From Planctomycetota bacterium (GTDB taxonomy: Bacteria; Planctomycetota; UBA1135; JADKAF01): a DNA stretch of 64,000 nucleotides. Where the stretch lies: positions 3,286,001 through 3,350,000 of the forward strand of contig JADKAF010000001.1 of the NCBI GenBank assembly GCA_016719295.1. Direction: 5' to 3'. A program made the translations under genes and the position numbers. Below the pieces are notes generated by a model, which worked only from the letters and a program-made list of their open reading frames with translations, did no database searches and was not told the DNA's origin. Shown here piece after piece: positions 8,807-17,543 of this stretch (position 1 is the first letter of the stretch; every line of letters starts with the position of its first letter).

Positions 8807-11800
8807 TCAACGCACGCTCGAGCCGCCGCCGCGCACCAGGGCTCGCGCCTCGCCGAGCAACGCCCCCGGCTCGCCCCAGTCCCAGACCTTGCCACCGCTC
8901 GGCTGCTCGGCTCGCGCGAGCGCGGCGCGCGCCTCCTCCAGGCGACCTAGGCGCGCGCACACGCACGCGAGGAGCGCGTGATCGGGCGGAAAGAAGCCGT
9001 TGCGCTCCACCGCGCGCTGCAGCACGGCGTGCGCTTCGACGTAGAGGGCGTTCCGATAGAGCGCGCCGCCCAGCGTATTGAGGATGTAACCGTCGCCGGG
9101 GAGCACTTCCGCGGCAGCGCGAGCCAGCGTGAGCCCGCGAGCGTAGGAGCTCGGTTCGCCGCCGGCGAAGCAGACCAGGTGCCACGCTTCGTCGTTCAAG
9201 CGCTGCGGATCGCGCGGCGCGCGCTCGGCGAGGAGGAGCGCCTGCGGACGGAGCTCGATCGCGAGCGCCGGATCCGCGAGGATCGCGTTCCGGATCTCCG
9301 AGGGCACGACGACGTTCAGCAGGAGCTCCTGCACGTAGCGCTCGATCGCGCTCGGTGTCCGCCAGCACTGGACGAAGCACTCTCCTTGGACATCGGAGAG
9401 CGAGAGTAGCAGCGTGCCGTCGGCCGAGAAGGCCGTGCTCCACGTGGTCCCATCGCCGCTCGGCAAGCTAAGCAGACGCTCGCCACGCGCGAGGTCGCAG
9501 AGCCATGTCGGCCGCCCCGTATGGCCGATCACCACGCGTTCGCCCGCGGCGTCGAAGCTCAAGCTCGACGGGACGGCCGGCAGGTCCCGCAGCACGTGGA
9601 GAGCGTCGCCGGTCGCGAGATCGAAGACGCGCACGGTGCGATCGTTGGAGCCGGTCGCGAGGCGCGCCCCATCGGCGCTCCAGGCGAACGAGTAGACATC
9701 GGCGCCGTGGCCTCGGAGGACCAGCTCTCGCTGCCCTGTCACCAGATCGTAGATGCGCACGTCGTTGCCGTCGGCGAGCGCGATTCGCCGATCATCGGGG
9801 GCGAAATCGAGGCGCGAACCGCGGGCCTCGAAGATCTGCTCGCCGCTCTCGATGTCGCAGACGATCCACTGCTTCTCGGCGATCCAGAGCGCCGCTCTAC
9901 GACCGCTCGGCGAGAGCTGCGTGCGCGAGGCATCGGCGACATCGCGAGCGAGCGTCCATCGCTCTCGTCCGTCGGGGAGCTCGATCACATGAACCCTCTG
10001 GTCCGCGCAGAGAAGCAGGCCCCGGCCCCCGTCCGCCGAGAGCTGGATCCGCCCGACCTTCGCAGGCAGCTCGTAGGTGCCGATCACGGCGTCGCTCGCG
10101 ACATCGCGCAGCTCCCAGCGCTCGGCGCTCGCGAGCGCCAACCATCCCGCAGCAGGGGCGTAGCCTGCGACCTGCGCCCGCCACGACACCCCACGAGCGA
10201 CACCGGGTCTCCAGAGCTTGAGTGTGACATCTTGCGCCCCCGTGGCGAGGAAGCTGCCGTCATTCGACCAGGCGAGCTCGCCGACGCGGCGCCCGTGCCC
10301 GACCAGCACCTCTTCCTCGACCGCGGCCCCGCGTGCATGCCAGATGCGCACCGATCCGTCGTTCGCTCCTCCGGCGATGCGCCGCCCTTCCGGATCGAAA
10401 TCGAGGGAGTGGATCTCGACCTCGAGCAGCTTCCTCCCAACCTCCGCGCCATCGCTCGTCGCGAGGACGCGGAGCACCCCTGGCGCCTCCGCGAACGCGC
10501 AGAGCGCGCCGTCGCGCGAGAACGCGATGGAGCGGATCGCGCTGGCGTCCACCGCGCGCGCAGCGACGACGCGGCCGTTTGCGAGCTCCTGGATCCTGAG
10601 CTCCCCCGCGGCGCGATACGCGACATAGCGGCCGTGTCGGTCGAGCGCTGCGAAGTCGTGAGGAGGGAGCCCGTGCAGCTCGCGTTCGGCCCCACTCGCA
10701 AGGTCGAGCCGCACGACGCGTCGCACTTCGAGCGCGAGGACCGCGTTCTCCTCGGGTCGGAGAGCCAACGCAAGCAGCGCCGACCCGCCGCTCCGCAAGA
10801 GCCGCGGCGGCGTAGCTTCGCTCGCGTCGCGGAGCTCCAGAGAGCCGTCCTCGCGAGCGATCAAGACCTCGCTGCCGCTGGCGCCGAAGCACCACGTCGT
10901 CAAGGCGGCACCGCCGTCCATCACGACCGGAGCTCGATCCGTCTGCCCGCGCTCGAAGAGGCAGAGCGAGGGGGAGCGAGTGAAGCACCCCAAGCGACGA
11001 TCGTCCGCGCTGAGCCGCAGGCCATACGGCACCGCGTTGAAGCCCGAGCGCGTCTCGAAGCTCTGGTCGAGCTGGCTCCAGAGCAGCCACCACTCGAAGC
11101 CGCGGAAGCGCAGGTCGGTGCGCTGCAACACCTCGCGCGCGCTGCGCGTATCGCGCACGCGCAACGCGCTCTGCGCCTCCGCGAGCTGCGAGGCGTAGGC
11201 GTGGAACTGCGAGCGCTGCTCGCTCTGCTGCGCGGCATCGCGCGCGCGCTTCGCTTCCTCCGCCTGCAGGATGGTCACGACGAGCGCCAAGAGCAGGACG
11301 CCGAAGACGGCGGAGACGGCGAGCACGAGCGCGCGATGGCGGCGCACGAACCTCCGCGCGAGCTCGGCGGGGCTCGGTGGACGCGCGGAGATCGTCTGGT
11401 CCGCGAGATGGCGGCGGAGATCCGCGGCGAGCGCCGCGGCGTTCGGGTAGCGCTGCGCGGGCTCCTTCGACAGCGCCTTGCCGACGATCGTCTCCACGTC
11501 CCCGCGGCAACGCGGTGCGAGCCTCCCGAGTCGCGGCGCTTCGGACTCGCGCACCGTTCGAGCGGCCTCCGCGAGTGGGAGACCGCTCGTCTCGTACGGC
11601 CGGCGCCTCGCGAGCAGCTCGTAGAGGATGATGCCGAGGGCATAGACATCGGAGCGCGCGTCGATCGAGCGAGCGTCTCCGCTCGCCTGCTCGGGGCTCA
11701 TGTACGCGAGCGTCCCCAGGATGCGGCCCGCTTCCGTGGCGATCGAGGCCTCCCCCGGATCCAAGGAGAGCACCTTCGCGATGCCGAAGTCGAGCACCTT

Positions 11801-12511
11801 GGGTTGGCCGCTGGCCGCCTCGACGAGCACATTCGCCGGCTTCAGGTCGCGGTGCACGTAGCCGCGCTCGTGCGCGAACGCGACGGCGTCGCAGACCTGC
11901 GTCATCAGCGCGAGCGTCGCCGAGAGCTCGAGCCCGCGCTCTTGCACATGGCGCGTGAGCGGCAGCCCGCGGACGAGCTCCATCGCGACCCACGGCAACG
12001 GCCCCATCGCCGTCGCGGCGCTCCCCGCGCCATACACGCGCGCGATACCCGGGTGCTCGAGCGCGGCGAGGACCGCGACCTCGCGCTCGAAGCGGCGCTC
12101 GCCTTCGCGACCGCTGAGCAGGGTGTTCACCACCTTCAGCGCGACGCGCCTCCGCGGCCGCGCCTGCTCGGCCTCGTACACGGTGCCCATCCCGCCGATG
12201 CCGAGCGGAGCGAGGATGCGGAACTCACCAAGGGTCTGGCCGAGCAGTGCATCCGCGCGCAGGGGATCCGCGGGCGGACCGGACTCGAGGACGCGCTGCG
12301 GCAGCAGGCGATCGGAGTCGTGATGCTCCAGCAGAGCGCTCAGGCGCTCGGCGAGCGCGGCGTCGCGCGAACGGAGCTCGCGCAGGAGCTCTGCTCGTTC
12401 GGACGTCGGCAGGTCGCTGAGCTCGAGGAAGAGCTCGGCCTCTTCGCTCGCGGGCTCGTCGTCCCCTCGATCTCGAGCGCTCGAGCCGCGACCCGTCGGG
12501 GTTCCGGTCAT
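8807..12511 (-). CDS. Membrane Ser/Thr protein kinase with WD40 propeller and TPR-like C-terminus
   Basis: The 1234-residue protein has an N-terminal helical region, then a PknB-type kinase at about 95-370. The glycine loop is LGIGGMGTVYEA, the ATP-binding lysine K126 is in RVALK, the catalytic loop is HRDLKPAN (220-227), the DFG is at 241-243 and MSPEQ is at 271-275. One membrane helix follows at about 393-415, so the kinase is cytoplasmic and the rest probably periplasmic. Residues 450-1090 carry WD40-type repeats (for example IRIWH, LKLWR, VRVFDLATGD). The end has a TPR-like segment (NTLGGALYRNALYVEAHAVL). The gene lies 22 nt after the sigma factor gene at 12534-13124 and is probably co-transcribed. 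Such pairs are typical of Planctomycetes, where the kinase may control its sigma factor. Confidence 0.9.
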   Translation of the reverse strand: MTGTPTGRGSSARDRGDDEPASEEAELFLELSDLPTSERAELLRELRSRDAALAERLSALLEHHDSDRLLPQRVLESGPPADPLRADALLGQTLGEFRILAPLGIGGMGTVYEAEQARPRRRVALKVVNTLLSGREGERRFEREVAVLAALEHPGIARVYGAGSAATAMGPLPWVAMELVRGLPLTRHVQERGLELSATLALMTQVCDAVAFAHERGYVHRDLKPANVLVEAASGQPKVLDFGIAKVLSLDPGEASIATEAGRILGTLAYMSPEQASGDARSIDARSDVYALGIILYELLARRRPYETSGLPLAEAARTVRESEAPRLGRLAPRCRGDVETIVGKALSKEPAQRYPNAAALAADLRRHLADQTISARPPSPAELARRFVRRHRALVLAVSAVFGVLLLALVVTILQAEEAKRARDAAQQSEQRSQFHAYASQLAEAQSALRVRDTRSAREVLQRTDLRFRGFEWWLLWSQLDQSFETRSGFNAVPYGLRLSADDRRLGCFTRSPSLCLFERGQTDRAPVVMDGGAALTTWCFGASGSEVLIAREDGSLELRDASEATPPRLLRSGGSALLALALRPEENAVLALEVRRVVRLDLASGAERELHGLPPHDFAALDRHGRYVAYRAAGELRIQELANGRVVAARAVDASAIRSIAFSRDGALCAFAEAPGVLRVLATSDGAEVGRKLLEVEIHSLDFDPEGRRIAGGANDGSVRIWHARGAAVEEEVLVGHGRRVGELAWSNDGSFLATGAQDVTLKLWRPGVARGVSWRAQVAGYAPAAGWLALASAERWELRDVASDAVIGTYELPAKVGRIQLSADGGRGLLLCADQRVHVIELPDGRERWTLARDVADASRTQLSPSGRRAALWIAEKQWIVCDIESGEQIFEARGSRLDFAPDDRRIALADGNDVRIYDLVTGQRELVLRGHGADVYSFAWSADGARLATGSNDRTVRVFDLATGDALHVLRDLPAVPSSLSFDAAGERVVIGHTGRPTWLCDLARGERLLSLPSGDGTTWSTAFSADGTLLLSLSDVQGECFVQCWRTPSAIERYVQELLLNVVVPSEIRNAILADPALAIELRPQALLLAERAPRDPQRLNDEAWHLVCFAGGEPSSYARGLTLARAAAEVLPGDGYILNTLGGALYRNALYVEAHAVLQRAVERNGFFPPDHALLACVCARLGRLEEARAALARAEQPSGGKVWDWGEPGALLGEARALVRGGGSSVR

Positions 12512-12533
12512 CGCAGGTTCTCGAAGCTGGAGG

Positions 12534-13124
12534 TCAAGGAGCCGACATCCGCTGCAAGAGCCACGCGCGCGCGTAGCTCCAGTCGCGGATCACCGTGCGC
12601 TCGGAGATCCCGAGCGCCAACGCCGTATCCTCGACGCTCAGGCCACCGAAGAAGCGCGCCATCACGATGTCGTAGCGGCGCTTGTCCGCCTGCTCCAGCT
12701 CGCCGAGGGCGGCATCCAGGTCGATGAGCTCTGCGTCCGAGAGCTCGCTCCGACCGCCCTCGGAATCCCAGGCGACCGCCGGGCAGAGGCGCTCCGGCTG
12801 GTAGAGCCTCCGGCGGCGCGCGCGCTCGACCAGGATGCGCCGCATCGCGAGCGCCGCCGCGCCGAAGAAGTGCCGCTTCCCGTTCCAAGAGACCTGCGCG
12901 CCACCTGCCGAGCCGAGCAAGCGCAGATACGCGTCGTGCACCAGCGCCGTCGGCTGCAACGAGTGCGCGTCTCCTTCGCGCCCGAGGCGCGCGGCGGCGA
13001 GGCGACGCAGCTCGTCGTAGACGAGCGGCAGGAGCTCCTCCGCGCGCTGCGGCTCTTCGATGCCGCGCGACAGGAGGTCCTGCACCTTGGCGGCGCCGGG
13101 CGGAGACTCCTCAGGATCTTGCAT
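12534..13124 (-). CDS. ECF-type RNA polymerase sigma factor (planctomycete/acidobacterial TIGR02999-like)
   Basis: The protein has 196 residues. Region 2 is seen in LLPLVYDELRRLAAARL, then LQPTALVHDAYLRLL and the FFGAAALAMRRILVERAR helix. Region 4 is KRRYDIVMARFFGGLSVED and the helix-turn-helix ALALGISERTVIRDWSYARA. This spacing with HSLQPTALVHDAYLRL is the hallmark of the ECF group that associates with Ser/Thr kinases. It is the first gene of a probable two-gene operon with the kinase at 8807-12511. No anti-sigma factor is seen, so regulation by phosphorylation is a reasonable guess. The promoter should lie in the 96 nt upstream; I see no clear consensus there. Confidence 0.9.
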   Translation of the reverse strand: MQDPEESPPGAAKVQDLLSRGIEEPQRAEELLPLVYDELRRLAAARLGREGDAHSLQPTALVHDAYLRLLGSAGGAQVSWNGKRHFFGAAALAMRRILVERARRRRLYQPERLCPAVAWDSEGGRSELSDAELIDLDAALGELEQADKRRYDIVMARFFGGLSVEDTALALGISERTVIRDWSYARAWLLQRMSAP

Positions 13125-13220
13125 GTCGCTTCCGGCCGAAAGACCCCCGACATGCTAGCTCCCCCGCGAGAACGGACAACCCAGGCTCTGGCGGACGACG
13201 CGTGCGGCGGCGAGCCCCTC

Positions 13221-14714
13221 TCACCACCCACACCGCGGCACGGGCGCATCCGGCAGCTCGCGATCGAAGAGGATCCGCGCCTGATACGCCGCGAGCTCGA
13301 GCTCGTGATAGCGCGAGCCGTCGGCGCGGCGCGCGAAGGGGAAGCGCTCGTGCGAGAGCGCATCGATCGCGATCGGTCGTTCGCCGGGAGCGACGTCGAT
13401 GACACGCAAGCAGAGCGGGGCGTCGGAGAGGTTCACGACGACGATCGCGCGCGCACCGAGCTCCTGCTCCCAGAGCTGCACCGCATAGGCGCCTTCGCCG
13501 CGCACGCGCTCGGCCAAATCGCAACGGAACTTGCCGCGGCGCATCTCGCTCGTGCGCAGCGCCGCGAGCAAGCGCGCATAGAACGCGCGCGTCGCGGGAT
13601 CGGAGGACTTCCGGCGTGCCCGGCGGAGCTGCACGGGGACGTGGATCTCGACACCGTCGAACTGGCCTTCGTGGAAGAGCACCCCACCCGGCAAGGTGCT
13701 GAGCAGCACGGCCGCCGCGTGCTGGCGCTCGGCTGGGAAGGCCGCGCAGGCGCGCTTCTCGTCGTGGTTCTCGAGGAAGCGCACGCGCTTCCGCTGGCGC
13801 GCGAGGTCTTCGCGGCGCGCGCTCTCGATCTCGCTCAGGTTCCAAGCGAGGACATGGTCGTAGCTCAGCTTGTCGTAGGCGAAGTCGAAGCCGAGCCCCC
13901 AGAGCTCGTCCTCCGTCTCCCAATACGCTTCGGCGAGCAGGCGGAACTGCGGGTGCTGCGCGCGCACGCGCTCGATCGCCTCGGCCCAGAACTCGCGCCC
14001 CGCGTCGCTCGCGTCCTCGGCGGAGAGATGCCCCCAGGTCGCGCGACGCACGCGCTCCAAGAGCAGCATCGCCATGTCGCAGCGCGCGCCGTCCGCGCGT
14101 GAAGCGAGCGAGAGCAGCTCGCCGATCAGCGCGTCGCGCGTCGCGCGCTTGCCGAGATCGAGCTGCGCCGTGTCCGACCACGGCGGGAAGTACGGGTCCT
14201 TGCCGTGCGCGATCCGCGAGCGGGCGCCGTCCTCGCGCGCGAAGCCGGCGGGCTCTTCGCCCGGCGGATCGACGTGGTCCTCCGGCAGCGCGATGTAGCG
14301 CTCGGGGTGAACGAGCGTCCACGGGTGATCGAAGCCCGTGTGATTGGGCACGAAGTCGACCCAGATCTGCAGCCCGTGCGCGCGCGCGCGCTCGCGGAGA
14401 CGAGCGAGGGCGCGTTCGCCGCCGAAGCGCGGATCGACGGCATAGGCCGAGAGCGCGAAGGGCGAGCCATCGACATCGGCGGCGGTCCAGTCGGGGCACG
14501 CGCGATCGTAGGGTCGGTGATCGCGGCCGTGCTGGATGGCGAGCTTCCGCGCGCGATCCCCCACGGTAAAGAGCCCCATCAGCCAGACGACGTCGAAGCC
14601 GGCCTCCGCCAAGGTCGCGAGCTCGTGCTCCTGCACGCCGCAATCGACCTCGAGCGGAGCTTCGCCGCGCGCGGGGAGGCGCAGACGCAGGTTGATCTCG
14701 TAGATGCGCGTCAC
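13221..14714 (-). CDS. Alpha-amylase family (GH13) glycoside hydrolase
   Basis: This is a 497-residue protein without a signal peptide, thus probably cytoplasmic. The GTG start at 14714 gives MTRIYEINLRLRL, the usual first strand of this group; no usable start occurs further upstream in the frame. The GH13 conserved regions are all present: region I DFVPNHTGF (120-128), region II ARCDMAML with nucleophile D213, region III AEAYWE with acid/base E262, and region IV FLENHDEKRA with D318. The C-terminal beta-sandwich follows. It probably works on intracellular alpha-glucans or trehalose-like sugars; specificity cannot be read. The gene starts 31 nt after the cytochrome gene stop and may share its transcript. 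Confidence 0.85.
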   Translation of the reverse strand: MTRIYEINLRLRLPARGEAPLEVDCGVQEHELATLAEAGFDVVWLMGLFTVGDRARKLAIQHGRDHRPYDRACPDWTAADVDGSPFALSAYAVDPRFGGERALARLRERARAHGLQIWVDFVPNHTGFDHPWTLVHPERYIALPEDHVDPPGEEPAGFAREDGARSRIAHGKDPYFPPWSDTAQLDLGKRATRDALIGELLSLASRADGARCDMAMLLLERVRRATWGHLSAEDASDAGREFWAEAIERVRAQHPQFRLLAEAYWETEDELWGLGFDFAYDKLSYDHVLAWNLSEIESARREDLARQRKRVRFLENHDEKRACAAFPAERQHAAAVLLSTLPGGVLFHEGQFDGVEIHVPVQLRRARRKSSDPATRAFYARLLAALRTSEMRRGKFRCDLAERVRGEGAYAVQLWEQELGARAIVVVNLSDAPLCLRVIDVAPGERPIAIDALSHERFPFARRADGSRYHELELAAYQARILFDRELPDAPVPRCGW

Positions 14715-14745
14715 GCGGTTCTCGCCAAGGGCTCGCTGGAGTGGC

Positions 14746-15615
14746 TCAACGCGGGCGCGGCATGACGCTGCGTGCTTCGTGGCAACTGAGGCAAGCGTAG
14801 CCCACGCCGCCGAACGCGGTGATCGCGGCCGCTGCCTCGCGCTTCTCGGCGGCGCCGCGCAGCGCTTCGGCCGCCTGCTGGAAACGCGCGCGCTGCACGT
14901 CGTGCTCCGGGGGCGCGCCCGCGAGCGCGCGCAGGATCCCGCTGTCGGCCATCGAGGCGAGCTCGCTCGCCGCACCCGCCATCTGCGCGAGCTTGCCGAG
15001 ATCGGCGGGCGCCGCCTCGATCGCGAGCGCCTGCTCGCGCAGGCGGAGATGCAGCGTCTCCCAGCGCCGCATCGAGACCGCGAGCTTCGCCGGGGCGTCG
15101 TCGCGCATCGAGCGATGGCATGCGACGCAGCTCGTCTCGACGGAGGTGCGCGCACGGCGCAACGCTTCGGGATCGCCGCTCGCGCCGGCCGCGGCCCACT
15201 GCGCGAAGCTGGCTCCCAGGCCCTCCTTCATCGCGCCGAAGACGACGTCGAGGGCCGGGCTCGGCGCGGCGAAGCGCGGATCGCCGAGCATCGCCTTCAC
15301 CTGGGCCGCGGCGCGCTCGAGCTGCGTTCGCCAGCGGCTGGCTTGGTCCGAAGCGAGCTCCGGTCCCTCGAGCCAGCCGCTCGCCTCGAGCGCGTTGCTC
15401 CACGGGACGTCGAGCTCGCGCATCAAAGCGACCAGCGGCGTCGGGTCTCCCGCGGTGGGCGCGCTCGCGTTCGCCCCTGGAGACGAAGCGGAGCTCGCTG
15501 CCCCCGCCGGCGCCGGCTTCGCGGGGTCCTCGCCGCAGGCGCCCAGGCAGAGCAGGAACGCCCCCAGAGCGCCGGCCGCGATCACCGGAAGCTTCGAACT
15601 TCGTCCGCTCATCAT
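14746..15615 (-). CDS. Di-haem c-type cytochrome lipoprotein
   Basis: The protein has 289 residues. The N-terminus is a lipoprotein signal (GALGAFLLCLGAC, lipobox LGAC), so the mature protein should be lipid-anchored and face the periplasm. An Ala/Pro/Ser-rich linker follows. Two haem c sites are visible: CVACH near residue 165, inside a helical domain resembling cytochrome c' or c556-type bundles, and CLSCH near the C-terminus. Two adjacent ATGs (15615 and 15612) are possible starts. It is divergent from hflX across about 105 nt. The electron-transfer partner is unknown. Confidence 0.75.
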   Translation of the reverse strand: MMSGRSSKLPVIAAGALGAFLLCLGACGEDPAKPAPAGAASSASSPGANASAPTAGDPTPLVALMRELDVPWSNALEASGWLEGPELASDQASRWRTQLERAAAQVKAMLGDPRFAAPSPALDVVFGAMKEGLGASFAQWAAAGASGDPEALRRARTSVETSCVACHRSMRDDAPAKLAVSMRRWETLHLRLREQALAIEAAPADLGKLAQMAGAASELASMADSGILRALAGAPPEHDVQRARFQQAAEALRGAAEKREAAAAITAFGGVGYACLSCHEARSVMPRPR

Positions 15616-15720
15616 GCTGCGCCTGGTCGTTCCGAGGCCTCGGGCTCGCGCGTCGCCCCACGGGACGCCGCGCGGCGCGGAGAGTATCCCGGCGCCGCGG
15701 GCCGCTACAATCCCGCGCGC

Positions 15721-17442
15721 ATGGCGAAGCTCCACGGCAAGACGCTCGGCCTCAAGGCCTCCGAGATCCGATCGGCCGAGAAGCTGTATCGCCGGCGCAT
15801 CGAACCCGAGCGCGCCCTGACGCACGAGCTCGCTCGCGAGCTCTGCGCGCTCACCGCCGCGACGCGGCGCTGCTTCGGCGTCGTGCTCGACCGCGCGGGC
15901 AAGGTGCGCCGCGTCGCCATCGGCGACGCGCATCACGTGGAATGCGCGATCGACGACGCCGAGGCCACCCGCGCGGCGGGTCGGCTCTCGGGGCTGCGCT
16001 TCGTGCGCACGGCGCGGAAGGCAGGTCCGATCGCGCAGCGCGATCTCCAGCTCCTCGCGCGCCATCGCCTGGACCTCGTCGCGCGCGTCGAGGCCGATCT
16101 GCACGGCGAGCCGCGCGAGATCCACCTCGCGCACCTCCTGCCTCCCTCGCCCGAGCTCGGGCGCATCGCCGAGCTGCCGCCGCTCTCGCCGCACGGGCTG
16201 AAGGCGGACTTCCTCGAGCTCATGCAGAGCTTGGAGGAGGAGTTCCGCCGCACCGTGGAATCGACGCGCTCCGCGCGGCGCACGGAGCGCGCGATCCTGC
16301 TCGGCGTGAGCGTGGAGAGGCGCGAGAGCTCGCCGCTCGGCGAGAAGGCGCGCTTCGATCCCGCGCGCGAGTCGCTGGCCGAGCTGCGCGAGCTCGCGCG
16401 TTCGCTCGGGCTCAGCGTCGTCCACGAGCGCCTCCAGCGCCGTGACGCGATCGACCCGCGCACCGTCGTCGGCCGCGGCGTGCTGGAGGAGCTCGTGCAC
16501 GAAGCGGTCGAGCACGAGGCGAACGTGCTGGTCCTCGATCGCGAGATCTCCCCGCTGCAGGCGCGCGAGCTCGAGGAGGCGACGGGGCTCGCGGTGATGG
16601 ACCGCACGATGCTGATCCTCAGCATCTTCGAGCGCCGCGCTCTCACCGCCGACGGCAAGCGCAGGGTCGAGCTCGCGCGCCTGCGCACGCTGATGCCGCA
16701 CCTCCTCGGTCGCGGGGTCGATCTCTCGCGCCAGGGCGGCGTCGGAGGCGCGAGCGGCGGCGCCATGCGCGGGAGCGGCGAGACCAAGCTCGAAGAAGAT
16801 CGCCGCGCGCTGAAGCGGCGCATCCAGCGCTTGGAGCGCGAGCTCGAGCGCACGGCGGCGCGGCGCGAGGAGCGCCGCAAGCGCCGGCGGCGCGCGGAGC
16901 GCTTCACCATCGCGCTCGTGGGCTATACCAATGCGGGCAAGTCGACGCTCTTCAACGCCTTGGCCCGCGAGGAGGTGCGCGCCGAGGATCTGCTCTTCGC
17001 GACCTTGGACACGACGACGCGGCGCGTCCACCTCCCCGGCGGGACCCCAGCCCTGCTGATCGACACGGTCGGCTTCCTGCGCGATCTGCCGCCTTACTTG
17101 ATGGATGCGTTCCGCGCCACGCTGGAGGAGATCGCCACCGCCGACCTGCTCCTCCACGTCATCGATGCCTCGAATCCAGCGTGGCCTCGACACCTGCGCT
17201 CGGTGCAGGAGACCCTGGCCGCGCTCGAGTGCGCCGCGATCCCGACGCAGCTCTTCTTCAACAAGGCGGATCGCGCGGACCCAGCCGTTATCCGACCCCA
17301 CGCCGCCGAATTGCGCGCAGCCCTTGGGTCGGCGCTGCAGGCCGAGGACGTTTCGGCCCTCGCGCGAGAGCTCGAGGGCTTCGCGCGGCAGAACCGCGAG
17401 CGCTTCCCCCAGAGCTTGTGGAGCTCGGCGAGCGAAGCGTAG
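15721..17442 (+). CDS. hflX: GTPase HflX, ribosome-associated
   Basis: The 573-residue protein carries the HflX nucleotide-binding domain (DPRTVVGRGVLEEL, NVLVLDREISPLQARELEE), the glycine-rich GGVGGASGGAMRGSGETKLE linker and a long charged helix. The G domain follows: G1 GYTNAGKSTLFN (about 400-411), G3 DTVGFLRDLP and G4 NKAD. HflX binds the 50S subunit and splits stalled or stressed ribosomes. At 573 residues it is longer than the E. coli protein because of about 190 extra N-terminal residues, seen in other phyla. The ATG at 15721 begins MAKLHGKTLGLKASEIRSAE, a conserved start for the long form. Confidence 0.92.
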   Translation: MAKLHGKTLGLKASEIRSAEKLYRRRIEPERALTHELARELCALTAATRRCFGVVLDRAGKVRRVAIGDAHHVECAIDDAEATRAAGRLSGLRFVRTARKAGPIAQRDLQLLARHRLDLVARVEADLHGEPREIHLAHLLPPSPELGRIAELPPLSPHGLKADFLELMQSLEEEFRRTVESTRSARRTERAILLGVSVERRESSPLGEKARFDPARESLAELRELARSLGLSVVHERLQRRDAIDPRTVVGRGVLEELVHEAVEHEANVLVLDREISPLQARELEEATGLAVMDRTMLILSIFERRALTADGKRRVELARLRTLMPHLLGRGVDLSRQGGVGGASGGAMRGSGETKLEEDRRALKRRIQRLERELERTAARREERRKRRRRAERFTIALVGYTNAGKSTLFNALAREEVRAEDLLFATLDTTTRRVHLPGGTPALLIDTVGFLRDLPPYLMDAFRATLEEIATADLLLHVIDASNPAWPRHLRSVQETLAALECAAIPTQLFFNKADRADPAVIRPHAAELRAALGSALQAEDVSALARELEGFARQNRERFPQSLWSSASEA

Positions 17443-17543
17443 GCTTGAGCTACTTCCGTGGGATGCGCTCTTCCCTCAGAGCGCCCGGCCCGTCCGTCCC
17501 CGGTTCCCGTCCCCAACCGCCCCTCTTCACGAGGCCTCCTTCG

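Noticed and set aside
9521..12727. Open frame of 1068 codons on the plus strand opposite the kinase gene
   Set aside because: High GC content makes long antisense frames; the translation is Arg/Ala/Glu-rich without domains, while the minus strand encodes a complete kinase with all motifs.
14715..15155. Upstream extension of the GH13 frame
   Set aside because: It covers the cytochrome gene on the same strand in another frame and has no family similarity; GTG 14714 gives the usual N-terminus.
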